A stretch of DNA of 5,401 nt from assembly GCA_947459465.1 (NCBI GenBank), contig CANHDS010000051.1, positions 1 to 5,401 of the forward strand. Reading direction: 5' to 3'. Every line of letters starts with the position of its first letter. Positions within the stretch are counted from its first letter, which is position 1. The notes under the pieces are model-generated. The model was not told the DNA's origin. It searched no databases and was given only the letters and a program-made list of their open reading frames with translations. Origin of the DNA: Burkholderiaceae bacterium (lineage in GTDB: Bacteria; Pseudomonadota; Gammaproteobacteria; Burkholderiales; Burkholderiaceae). This document shows positions 1 to 5,401 of the stretch, one piece after another. The position numbers and the translations under genes are program-made.

Positions 1-267
1 CACTGCGGCAAACAACCAATACAAGATAGTCGGTTTCCACTGAATGAAGGTTTTATCTTTCAAAAGAATGGTTAGACCACCAAAGACAACAATCAGCACT
101 AAGCTGGCCCATTGCATCCCCTCTATTTTTTGCCGACGTAGGTAAAGCCACACAATTTGGGCAATGGTTGCAATGATTGCCACGATAGTTGCCACATAAA
201 TATCGGCCAGTTTGAATGCTGCAAAAAATAATATGACCGGGAATAGGTCAAAAAGAAATTTTTTCAT
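1..267 (-). CDS. yciB: YciB/IspZ family inner-membrane septation protein, N-terminal part (cut by window edge)
   Basis: This is the first 89 codons of an inner-membrane protein; the rest lies beyond the left edge. The start [18 protein letters not shown] and the following hydrophobic pattern match the YciB/IspZ (intracellular septation protein A) family, whose members are about 180 residues with several membrane spans. Hydrophobic segments visible here are roughly residues 5-19, 24-43, 51-69 and 78-89, with a basic loop (LRRQK) at about 43-47. In other bacteria the family is linked to cell-envelope integrity and division, but its molecular activity is not settled. The ATG overlaps the msrB stop codon by four bases (ATGA), which points to translational coupling and a shared transcript. 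I see no Shine-Dalgarno sequence in the msrB tail, consistent with coupling. The family call is confident; the function is inferred from the family only. Confidence 0.9.
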   Translation of the reverse strand, partial: MKKFLFDLFPVILFFAAFKLADIYVATIVAIIATIAQIVWLYLRRQKIEGMQWASLVLIVVFGGLTILLKDKTFIQWKPTILYWLFAAV

Positions 268-674
268 GAGGATGGCTGGAGGCTTGCGTTTTGGCTTGGT
301 TCAAAGCGTAATGACGCAGAATTAATACAGTAACGGAGCCCAGTTGGTTCGGGGCCGTCCTCAAAGACATGTCCGAGATGGGCATCACAGTTAGCACAGC
401 GTACCTCGGTTCGAATCATGCCGTGCGATACATCACGATGCTCGCTAATCACTTGAGGATTGGCGGGAGTGTGATAACTCGGCCAGCCGCAGCCTGCATC
501 AAATTTAGTACTCGACAAAAATAACGGGGTACCGCAGCACACACAACGGTAGAGACCATTTTCCCAATGGTCCCAGTAACGACCCGAGAAGGGCGGTTCG
601 GTTGCTGCACGGCGCGTTACCCGATACTCCATGTCAGAGAGCTCTTGACGGTATTGTTCATCAGTTTTAGTCAT
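264..674 (-). CDS. msrB: Peptide-methionine (R)-S-oxide reductase MsrB
   Basis: This cytoplasmic enzyme of 136 residues reduces the R epimer of methionine sulfoxide in proteins back to methionine, usually using thioredoxin. No signal peptide is seen. The domain fills nearly the whole protein. Zinc-site cysteine pairs are at C44/C47 (CVCC) and C93/C96 (CANC). The substrate-pocket motif GCGWPSY holds C62, the expected resolving cysteine, and RYCINS holds C116, the expected catalytic cysteine. The 54-residue spacing between C62 and C116 agrees with known MsrB proteins. The conserved GHVFEDGP segment is at 101-108. Length is normal for a stand-alone MsrB, with no MsrA fusion. The gene starts 21 bases after the selO stop and overlaps yciB by four bases, so it sits inside the leftward operon. 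There is no clear ribosome binding site before the ATG; the next methionine (residue 15) would still keep the core domain, but the first ATG is preferred. Confidence 0.97.
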   Translation of the reverse strand: MTKTDEQYRQELSDMEYRVTRRAATEPPFSGRYWDHWENGLYRCVCCGTPLFLSSTKFDAGCGWPSYHTPANPQVISEHRDVSHGMIRTEVRCANCDAHLGHVFEDGPEPTGLRYCINSASLRFEPSQNASLQPSS

Positions 675-695
675 GGATTCGATTGTAAAGAAGGA

Positions 696-2162
696 TTATG
701 AAGAGCAACTTAGGGCAATATCTTCCAGCTCTTTTGGGGGTGGGGCCGCGTAGGCCTGATACTCTAATTGCTCTGCGAAGGGGTCCTCGAGGATGTGTAA
801 GAGTTTTTGGACTTCTGAAAAATCATCTTGTTGAGCGAGCTCGATTGCGCGTTGTGCAAGGTAATTGCGTAAGATAAATTTTGGATTTGTGCTGAGAATG
901 GCGTTCTGACGATTGAGATCGGATTGTTTTTCAAGCTTTAGACGATCTATGTAGGATTGCATCCAACCATCAAAGGCAGGACGGTCAATAAAGTAATCCC
1001 GTAACGGGTTGGATTGATAATTAGCTTGGGATTGGATTTGAGCAAAAAGACGAAACGTTGTCGTGAAGTCGACGCGATTTTGATGCATGAGTTGTAATAA
1101 ATTCTCAATGAGGGTGAAGTCATTCACATGATCCTCTTGTAAACCGAGCTTTGCGCGAAAGCGCTGTAACCAAGCTTCACGGTATTGATTTGGAAAGTGC
1201 TCCAGGGCAGTTTGTAATTTTTGCTGAGCATCTTCGGTGGAATATTTCATCTCGAATAATGGCAGCATACCGCCAGCTAAGCACGCCATATTCCAGTGCA
1301 TGATTTGTGGTTGGCGATGATAGGCGTATCTCCCCTGAGAATCGCTGTGATTACAGATGTGATCCATTTGAAAACGATCCATCATGCCAAAAGGGCCGTA
1401 ATCGATCGTGAGCCCTAAAATACTAATGTTGTCACTATTTAAAACACCATGGCAAAAGCCCACGGATTGCCAATGCGCAACGAGCTCGGCGCTACGACGA
1501 CTAATTGCTGCAAATAGTGAAAGGTAGGGATCTTCACCATCCTGGCACTCTTGGTAATGGATATTGAGCAGATAGTCAGCCAATTGCTTTAGATACTCGG
1601 TTTGACGCGCAGCGGCATAGTGCTCAAAATGACCCACGCGCAGAAAGCTTGGGGCTAGTCGTGTACACACTGCTGCGGTTTCTAGGGTTTCCCGCATCAC
1701 GGGTTTTTTGGATCCTGTAACTGCTAGAGCACGGCTGGTTGGCACACCAAGCGCATACATAGCCTCACTCCCCAAAAACTCCCGAATTGATGAGCGTAGA
1801 ACTGCTCTGCCATCTCCCATCCGCGAATAGCGGGTGATCCCTGAGCCTTTTAATTGAATCTCATAGGGGCCAATGTCACCCAAGAGGATGGCACGACCAT
1901 CGCCCAGTTGGCCAGCCCAGATACCAAATTGGTGCCCGCTGTACGCTGTGGCGATTGGATTAGAAAAAGTATGTTTTTTGGTTGCTAATGCGTTACCACT
2001 TAAGACGCTTAACCAAAGGGGGTCGACAGGGAGCCCATCCTCATTCAGGGCAATACCGAGCTCTCGCCCAAGCGTAGACGAGAATCCCACCCAATAGGGC
2101 TCTGGCAGGGGTGTGGGTGCAATCGATTGATAGGTATCGCCACCCTGAAGGGGAAAGGCCAT
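696..2162 (-). CDS. selO: Protein adenylyltransferase SelO (YdiU family)
   Basis: This 488-residue protein belongs to the SelO/YdiU pseudokinase-fold family, which transfers AMP from ATP to Ser, Thr or Tyr of target proteins and has been linked to oxidative stress. The N-terminal region has GQLGDGRA (84-91) and QLKGSGITRYSR (103-114). Expected active-site residues are present: K105, E128 in SIREFLGSEA, D244 and N245 in HGVLNSDN, and D254 of the metal-binding DYGPFG. Spacing between them fits the characterised Pseudomonas and E. coli proteins. The protein ends in SCSS: C486, third from the end, occupies the place of selenocysteine in vertebrate SelO. C270 in ICNHSD is the probable disulfide partner. 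Length is typical. The ATG lies 2 bases after the upstream NRDE gene's stop; no in-frame ATG or GTG occurs between it and the next upstream stop codon, so the start is well fixed. Translational coupling is likely. Confidence 0.96.
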   Translation of the reverse strand: MAFPLQGGDTYQSIAPTPLPEPYWVGFSSTLGRELGIALNEDGLPVDPLWLSVLSGNALATKKHTFSNPIATAYSGHQFGIWAGQLGDGRAILLGDIGPYEIQLKGSGITRYSRMGDGRAVLRSSIREFLGSEAMYALGVPTSRALAVTGSKKPVMRETLETAAVCTRLAPSFLRVGHFEHYAAARQTEYLKQLADYLLNIHYQECQDGEDPYLSLFAAISRRSAELVAHWQSVGFCHGVLNSDNISILGLTIDYGPFGMMDRFQMDHICNHSDSQGRYAYHRQPQIMHWNMACLAGGMLPLFEMKYSTEDAQQKLQTALEHFPNQYREAWLQRFRAKLGLQEDHVNDFTLIENLLQLMHQNRVDFTTTFRLFAQIQSQANYQSNPLRDYFIDRPAFDGWMQSYIDRLKLEKQSDLNRQNAILSTNPKFILRNYLAQRAIELAQQDDFSEVQKLLHILEDPFAEQLEYQAYAAPPPKELEDIALSCSS

Positions 2163-2164
2163 TG

Positions 2165-3022
2165 CTAAACGGAGTAATTGGCCCAGGCTGAGCCAATCAA
2201 ATTACCAGTTATTACATCGTGCGCAATCACACCGTTGGCATCGAACCGTCTTTCCACCATCTCGTAGTTACCATCCTGGCGGACCCGCAAAATGGTGCTT
2301 GAGCGAGTGCCGTAATGTTCCGTTCGAATAAAAGCTGAGGAGAGCGCTTTCTCCCATTCTAGGCTGACGCCCGTGCTGGGTAATTCTCGTTCCGGGGCCT
2401 GATGATCATCTGCCAATAAATGGAGATAGGCATCGGCATTTTTTAAGCCGCCACTATCCATGGCAAGAGTTTGGGCAAATGCAGCAATACGGTGGTTCAC
2501 CTTGGGCCATGGTGTATCGAGCATGGCATTCGATAACCCATAGACACCTGGGCTTAAGGGCTGATTTGGAAATGTTTTGCGGGGGCGTACAGATTTGCCC
2601 ATCACCACGCGATTACTCACCCAATGCATCTGGGCATCACTCGGATCACTCAAATCTGCCATCAATAGATTAAAACCGTTGTACTGATCAAAGCGCTTAC
2701 TGTGCTTCTCAATAAAGTGGTTAGGTTTATCTGGACTCGTTAAATATAAATAGGGCAACTCACCCCGCGTTCTTGCATCGGGTTTTTTCTCACTCGGTGA
2801 GCGCACATTGGTAAGCGCAGAAAATCGTCCCCGTTTATTAAGACCCAACCACGTACCCGGACTGCCAATCACATCAGCATGGTCTCGCCCAGCTAATACA
2901 TCAGGATGCTCAGGCCACCAAGCAATACCGCTGGTATTGCGTTCATAAAACTCATCGCGATTGGCGGCCACCACCAATGGGTATTTTGGGTGTGATTTCC
3001 AGGCAAATAAAATGAGACACAT
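2165..3022 (-). CDS. NRDE family protein (TANGO2 homologue)
   Basis: This 285-residue protein carries the hallmark N-terminal pattern of the NRDE/TANGO2 family: MCLILFAW at 1-8, then AANRDEFYER with N21-R22-D23-E24. Other family-like segments are GTWLGLNKRGRFSALTNVR (56-74), LSNAMLDTPWPKV (173-185) and YGTRSST (237-243). Cys2 would become the N-terminal residue after methionine removal, reminiscent of Ntn-hydrolase nucleophiles; that activity is an inference. Eukaryotic TANGO2 has been proposed to act in haem trafficking, but the role of bacterial members is unsettled, so no symbol is given. The protein has neither a signal peptide nor membrane spans, so it is probably cytoplasmic. It lies 17 bases after ygfZ and 2 bases before selO, in the same operon. 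Only a weak CAGG is seen upstream of the start, but the MC start is strongly diagnostic. Family assignment is firm; function is not. Confidence 0.93.
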   Translation of the reverse strand: MCLILFAWKSHPKYPLVVAANRDEFYERNTSGIAWWPEHPDVLAGRDHADVIGSPGTWLGLNKRGRFSALTNVRSPSEKKPDARTRGELPYLYLTSPDKPNHFIEKHSKRFDQYNGFNLLMADLSDPSDAQMHWVSNRVVMGKSVRPRKTFPNQPLSPGVYGLSNAMLDTPWPKVNHRIAAFAQTLAMDSGGLKNADAYLHLLADDHQAPERELPSTGVSLEWEKALSSAFIRTEHYGTRSSTILRVRQDGNYEMVERRFDANGVIAHDVITGNLIGSAWANYSV

Positions 3023-3039
3023 ACCAATACTATGCCTGA

Positions 3040-3972
3040 TTAAATCTCAACCAGGGAATAGGGTAGTTTTCCTAGCTCTAGACTGGGGCCATCGACTTGA
3101 CCAAGATGAAGTTTGCCACCTTGAGCAAGCTCTGATTTGCACTCGATTTGGACATCTGTCCAAAGGGGATCATTCAAATGGGCAGCTGAGAGCACAACCA
3201 TCCCAGCAGGCTGGCCTGGGTCCGACTCATGAAAAATTTCGGTACCTGGTGGACAAGACTCATGCGGGGTTTGTACTTTAGCCAAATAGAGACGTCGTTT
3301 AATTGCCCCTCGATATTGACTCCGAGCAACCACCTCTTGGCCTGGGTAACAACCTTTCTTGAAATCGACCCCACCCACCGATTCAAGGTTTACCATTTGC
3401 GGAACAAATTGATCTTGAGTAGCCGCCACAATCCGCGGGATGCCACTAGCTACTTCGGCTGCATTCCACTGATTTGAATTTGATTGGGCGTCAACCGTCA
3501 CCTGAGAGGCAAACACAATTTGTTTGACGGGACCCGAATTCATAGGAGCTTCCATCGCTAGGGCGATCGCATCGGCTGGCAGGCGAGGAAGAAGTTGCTC
3601 CATGGGCTCAAGGGCCCCATAAATTGACCAATCATTACTTACGTCACGAATCCTTACCTTCGAGCGTAAAACGAACATACTGAGTCGCTTAGCAAATAGT
3701 GCGGCAATATCTCGTGAAACAAACAGTGCATAGTGCATTTCTGTTGAGGCTGAATGCAGGCTAACCCAAGCAGAGGCGAGCAAACGGCCCTTGGCAGTGC
3801 AGTATCCCGTTAAGCAAGCCGCTGAACTTCCATGAGCAATTGTTCCAGATGGATTAGCCTTTAAACCAAGCACTGAATTAGTTAATTGACCTTGCAAAAA
3901 AGAGCTTGCATCGGGCCCATCAATTAGAATCAAGCCCCAACCTGACAAGTGGCAAATAGTGGATGGATTCAT
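3040..3972 (-). CDS. ygfZ: Folate-binding protein YgfZ (Fe-S cluster synthesis/repair)
   Basis: This 310-residue cytoplasmic protein of the YgfZ/GcvT-related family binds tetrahydrofolate and supports assembly or repair of certain iron-sulfur enzymes, notably under oxidative stress. The signature KGCYPGQEVVAR is at 206-217, with the conserved cysteine at C208. The N-terminal GcvT-like segment (GWGLILIDGPDASSFLQGQLTN, about 11-32) and AKGRLLAS (60-67) are typical, as is GIPRIV followed by FVPQMVNLESVGGVDF just before the signature. Length is close to that of the E. coli protein (about 326). It is the first gene of the leftward unit, starting 101 bases from the divergent mltG start, and its stop is 17 bases before the NRDE gene. 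No strong ribosome binding site precedes the ATG; the N-terminal alignment with the family nevertheless supports this start. GcvT itself is an alternative by fold, but the KGCYxGQE motif decides for YgfZ. Confidence 0.95.
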   Translation of the reverse strand: MNPSTICHLSGWGLILIDGPDASSFLQGQLTNSVLGLKANPSGTIAHGSSAACLTGYCTAKGRLLASAWVSLHSASTEMHYALFVSRDIAALFAKRLSMFVLRSKVRIRDVSNDWSIYGALEPMEQLLPRLPADAIALAMEAPMNSGPVKQIVFASQVTVDAQSNSNQWNAAEVASGIPRIVAATQDQFVPQMVNLESVGGVDFKKGCYPGQEVVARSQYRGAIKRRLYLAKVQTPHESCPPGTEIFHESDPGQPAGMVVLSAAHLNDPLWTDVQIECKSELAQGGKLHLGQVDGPSLELGKLPYSLVEI

Positions 3973-4072
3973 TGTCGTGATCGCTCAATCATGGTTATGT
4001 CGCTTCGTTAGGCTTTTATCATAGTGGTATGCACAAAAACTTTCTAAGTCATCTAAATCCTTATTCCATGCC
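3973..4072. promoter_or_regulatory. Divergent intergenic region with candidate promoters for ygfZ and mltG
   Basis: This is the only intergenic gap in the window large enough for promoters, and genes diverge from it on both sides. Two candidate -10 boxes overlap on opposite strands: TATCAT on the plus strand at 4017-4022 (toward mltG) and TATGAT on the minus strand at 4023-4018 (toward ygfZ), each matching five of six consensus bases. The -35 regions are poor: TTAGAA at 4047-4042 on the minus strand with an 18-base spacer, and only TTATGT at 3995-4000 on the plus strand with a 16-base spacer. If real, both leaders would be short, roughly 40-45 bases. No long inverted repeat or recognisable operator was found. 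That promoters lie here is likely from gene layout; the exact boxes are tentative. Confidence 0.4.
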
Positions 4073-4082
4073 ATGGCTCTGA
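4068..4082 (+). other. Possible four-codon mini-ORF overlapping the mltG start
   Basis: An ATG five bases upstream of the mltG ATG, in another frame, opens a tiny reading frame (Met-Pro-Trp-Leu-stop) that ends seven bases inside mltG, at 4080-4082. It sits in the repeated context CCATGCCATGG. Ribosomes choosing between the two ATGs would start either this dead-end frame or mltG. It may be chance, since no ribosome binding site distinguishes the two starts and a single sequence gives no test of selection. Confidence 0.15.
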
Positions 4083-5140
4083 GCAAACGCTTTTGGGGTC
4101 TCGGGTTTGTGTCGCTCATCGGCATTATTTGCTTGTATTACCTTGTCTTATTTACCTGGGGAGTGGTGCCATCTAAATCTAACTTAGCCACCCAGTCGGA
4201 CGTAACGACTGTTGCTGCACGCTTTAAGGTGTTACCAAAATCTGGGGTCTCAAAGATCGCAAACCAGCTGCAAGGTCAAGGAATCATGGTTCCAACCTGG
4301 GTCTTCCAAATAGGTGCTCGCTCGCTTGGAGTGGGCTCATCATTAAAGCCTGGAACCTATGAGTTCCCTGCCAATGCAAGTTTAGGTAGCTTGTTGCTAC
4401 AAATGGCGCGGGGCGATCGAGTACGTGAAGTTGTGAAGATTATTCCCGGCATGACCATTTGGCAAGTTCGAGCTGCAATTGATGCCCACCCGGCACTAAT
4501 CCATGAAACCAATGCGCTCAGTGGAGAGCGGCTCGCCAAACTCTTAGGCCTTGCGCAACCGAGTGTAGAAGGGTGGTTATTTCCAGATACTTATGTATTC
4601 GATCCTGACGATTTGGATTCGAGTATTTATCAACGCGCCTACGTCGGCATGCAAAAGCAATTGGGGAGCGCATGGGATCTGTATGTGCAGGGCCATCCCA
4701 AAGGTCAGGTCTTAAAAAGCCCATATCAATTGTTGATTCTCGCCTCGATTATTGAGAAAGAAACAGGTCAGGCCTCTGAGCGCGGATTAATTTCGGGAGT
4801 CTTTCATAATCGACTTAAAAAGGGCATGATGTTACAAACCGATCCAACAGTCATTTATGGTATTGGGCCACAATTTGATGGCAATATTCGAAAGGCAGAT
4901 TTGCGCCGCGATACTCCCTACAATACCTATATGCGCTATGGCTTACCCCCAACCCCGATTGCAATGCCTTCTAAAGAATCACTAATTGCTGCTGCTCAGC
5001 CCACTCCGACTGATGCACTTTATTTTGTTGCCAAGGGTAACGGTAGCAGTCATTTTTCTTCATCCCTAAAGGAGCATGAGGCAGCTGTTGATCGCTATCA
5101 GCGCCTTCCGGCTCAATCATCGAGCAAGTCGGCAAAGTGA
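4073..5140 (+). CDS. mltG: Endolytic murein transglycosylase MltG (YceG-like)
   Basis: This 355-residue inner-membrane protein cleaves nascent peptidoglycan strands inside the chain and is thought to set glycan length by terminating polymerisation. A short basic N-terminus (SKR) precedes one hydrophobic anchor at about residues 8-30; the rest would face the periplasm. An N-terminal LysM-like part is expected at about 45-110, followed by the YceG catalytic domain. Visible signatures are [11 protein letters not shown] (164-174), LASIIEKET (223-231) containing the expected catalytic glutamate E228, [12 protein letters not shown] (254-265) and [15 protein letters not shown] (282-296). A C-terminal HFSSSLKEH precedes a Ser/Lys-rich tail. 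Length is close to E. coli MltG (about 340). ATG at 4073 is the first usable in-frame start after an upstream TAG at 4022; no clear ribosome binding site precedes it. tmk follows after 4 bases, so the two genes are very probably co-transcribed. Confidence 0.97.
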   Translation: MALSKRFWGLGFVSLIGIICLYYLVLFTWGVVPSKSNLATQSDVTTVAARFKVLPKSGVSKIANQLQGQGIMVPTWVFQIGARSLGVGSSLKPGTYEFPANASLGSLLLQMARGDRVREVVKIIPGMTIWQVRAAIDAHPALIHETNALSGERLAKLLGLAQPSVEGWLFPDTYVFDPDDLDSSIYQRAYVGMQKQLGSAWDLYVQGHPKGQVLKSPYQLLILASIIEKETGQASERGLISGVFHNRLKKGMMLQTDPTVIYGIGPQFDGNIRKADLRRDTPYNTYMRYGLPPTPIAMPSKESLIAAAQPTPTDALYFVAKGNGSSHFSSSLKEHEAAVDRYQRLPAQSSSKSAK

Positions 5141-5144
5141 TCTC

Positions 5145-5401
5145 ATGAACAACAATCGTCCAGGTTTCTTTATTAGTTTTGAAGGTATCGATGGTGCTGG
5201 CAAGAGCACCCATCTTGAAGCCTTTGCAAACCATCTCCGCAAGCGTTACCCCAATGAGCAGATTGTGTTGACACGTGAGCCAGGAGGCACCCCCTTGGGA
5301 GAAAAACTTAGACAACTCCTATTGCAAGAGTCTATGCATATTGAGACCGAGGCCTTATTGATGTTTGCTGCCAGGCGGGAGCACCTGGCCCAGGTTATTG
5401 A
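5145..5401 (+). CDS. tmk: Thymidylate kinase, N-terminal part (cut by window edge)
   Basis: The first 85 codons of dTMP kinase are present; the rest lies beyond the right edge. The enzyme phosphorylates dTMP to dTDP with ATP in the cytoplasm, on the route to dTTP. The Walker A loop [10 protein letters not shown] is at residues 13-22, with K20 as the phosphate-binding lysine. TREPGGT at 43-49 is the dTMP-binding DR/TREPGG motif, and [11 protein letters not shown] (about 71-81) matches the next conserved helix. The loop reads DGAGKST, with glycine where eukaryotic-type enzymes carry arginine, which fits the bacterial type II class whose catalytic arginine sits in the LID. The LID is outside the window. 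The ATG lies 4 bases after the mltG stop. A GTGA at 5137-5140, which overlaps that stop, is the only possible ribosome-binding element. mltG followed by tmk is a common proteobacterial order. Confidence 0.95.
   Translation, partial: MNNNRPGFFISFEGIDGAGKSTHLEAFANHLRKRYPNEQIVLTREPGGTPLGEKLRQLLLQESMHIETEALLMFAARREHLAQVI

Noticed and set aside
675..695. Possible promoter or regulatory element between selO and msrB
   Set aside because: The 21-base gap contains no -10/-35 pair and no inverted repeat; simple operon read-through explains it.
1873..2097. 74-codon plus-strand open frame inside selO
   Set aside because: It is antisense to the conserved SelO N-terminal region; its Pro/Ser-rich composition is that of a reverse-complement shadow.
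2961..3281. 106-codon plus-strand open frame across the NRDE-ygfZ junction
   Set aside because: It is antisense to the conserved N-terminus of the NRDE protein and the C-terminal part of YgfZ, with no family pattern of its own.
3602..3618. Imperfect inverted repeat around GGGCCC (ATGGGC...GCCCCAT)
   Set aside because: It lies within ygfZ coding sequence, is short and imperfect, and is not followed by a T-run, so it is not a credible terminator or operator.
5138..5147. Possible terminator between mltG and tmk
   Set aside because: The gap is only 4 bases and no stem-loop with a T-run is present; read-through into tmk is expected.
4971..5315. 114-codon minus-strand open frame across the mltG-tmk junction
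   Set aside because: It lies antisense to two well-supported genes, shows no recognisable domain, and has low-complexity Lys/Gln-rich composition typical of a shadow frame.

Overview
The window looks like a gene-dense stretch of a betaproteobacterial chromosome. It has a moderate base composition, almost no non-coding DNA, and protein sequences and gene order of Burkholderiales type. A Polynucleobacter-like freshwater bacterium is my best guess. This rests on remembered protein similarity and synteny, not on a search. I see no mobile element, CRISPR array, tRNA or rRNA.

The layout has two transcription units that diverge from a 100-base intergenic region at 3973-4072. Leftward (minus strand) run five closely packed genes: ygfZ (folate-binding Fe-S cluster protein), an NRDE/TANGO2-family gene, selO (protein AMPylase of the pseudokinase fold), msrB (methionine-R-sulfoxide reductase), and the start of yciB/ispZ (inner-membrane septation protein), which runs off the left edge. 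Gaps in this unit are 17, 2 and 21 bases, followed by a 4-base overlap, so it probably behaves as one operon. Rightward (plus strand) run mltG (endolytic murein transglycosylase) and, 4 bases later, the start of tmk (thymidylate kinase), which runs off the right edge.

Four of the leftward genes belong to families tied to redox or metal-cofactor homeostasis: Fe-S cluster maintenance (YgfZ), proposed haem handling (TANGO2), redox-controlled AMPylation (SelO) and repair of oxidised methionine (MsrB). The rightward pair joins cell-wall synthesis control to dTTP supply. The key catalytic motifs are intact in every complete gene, and no frameshift or truncation is visible apart from the two window-edge cuts.

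I did not find a convincing undescribed system. The observations most worth a second look are the co-directional redox cluster, the conserved cysteine pair in SelO, the overlapping divergent promoter candidates, and the absence of a clear Shine-Dalgarno sequence at all seven starts.
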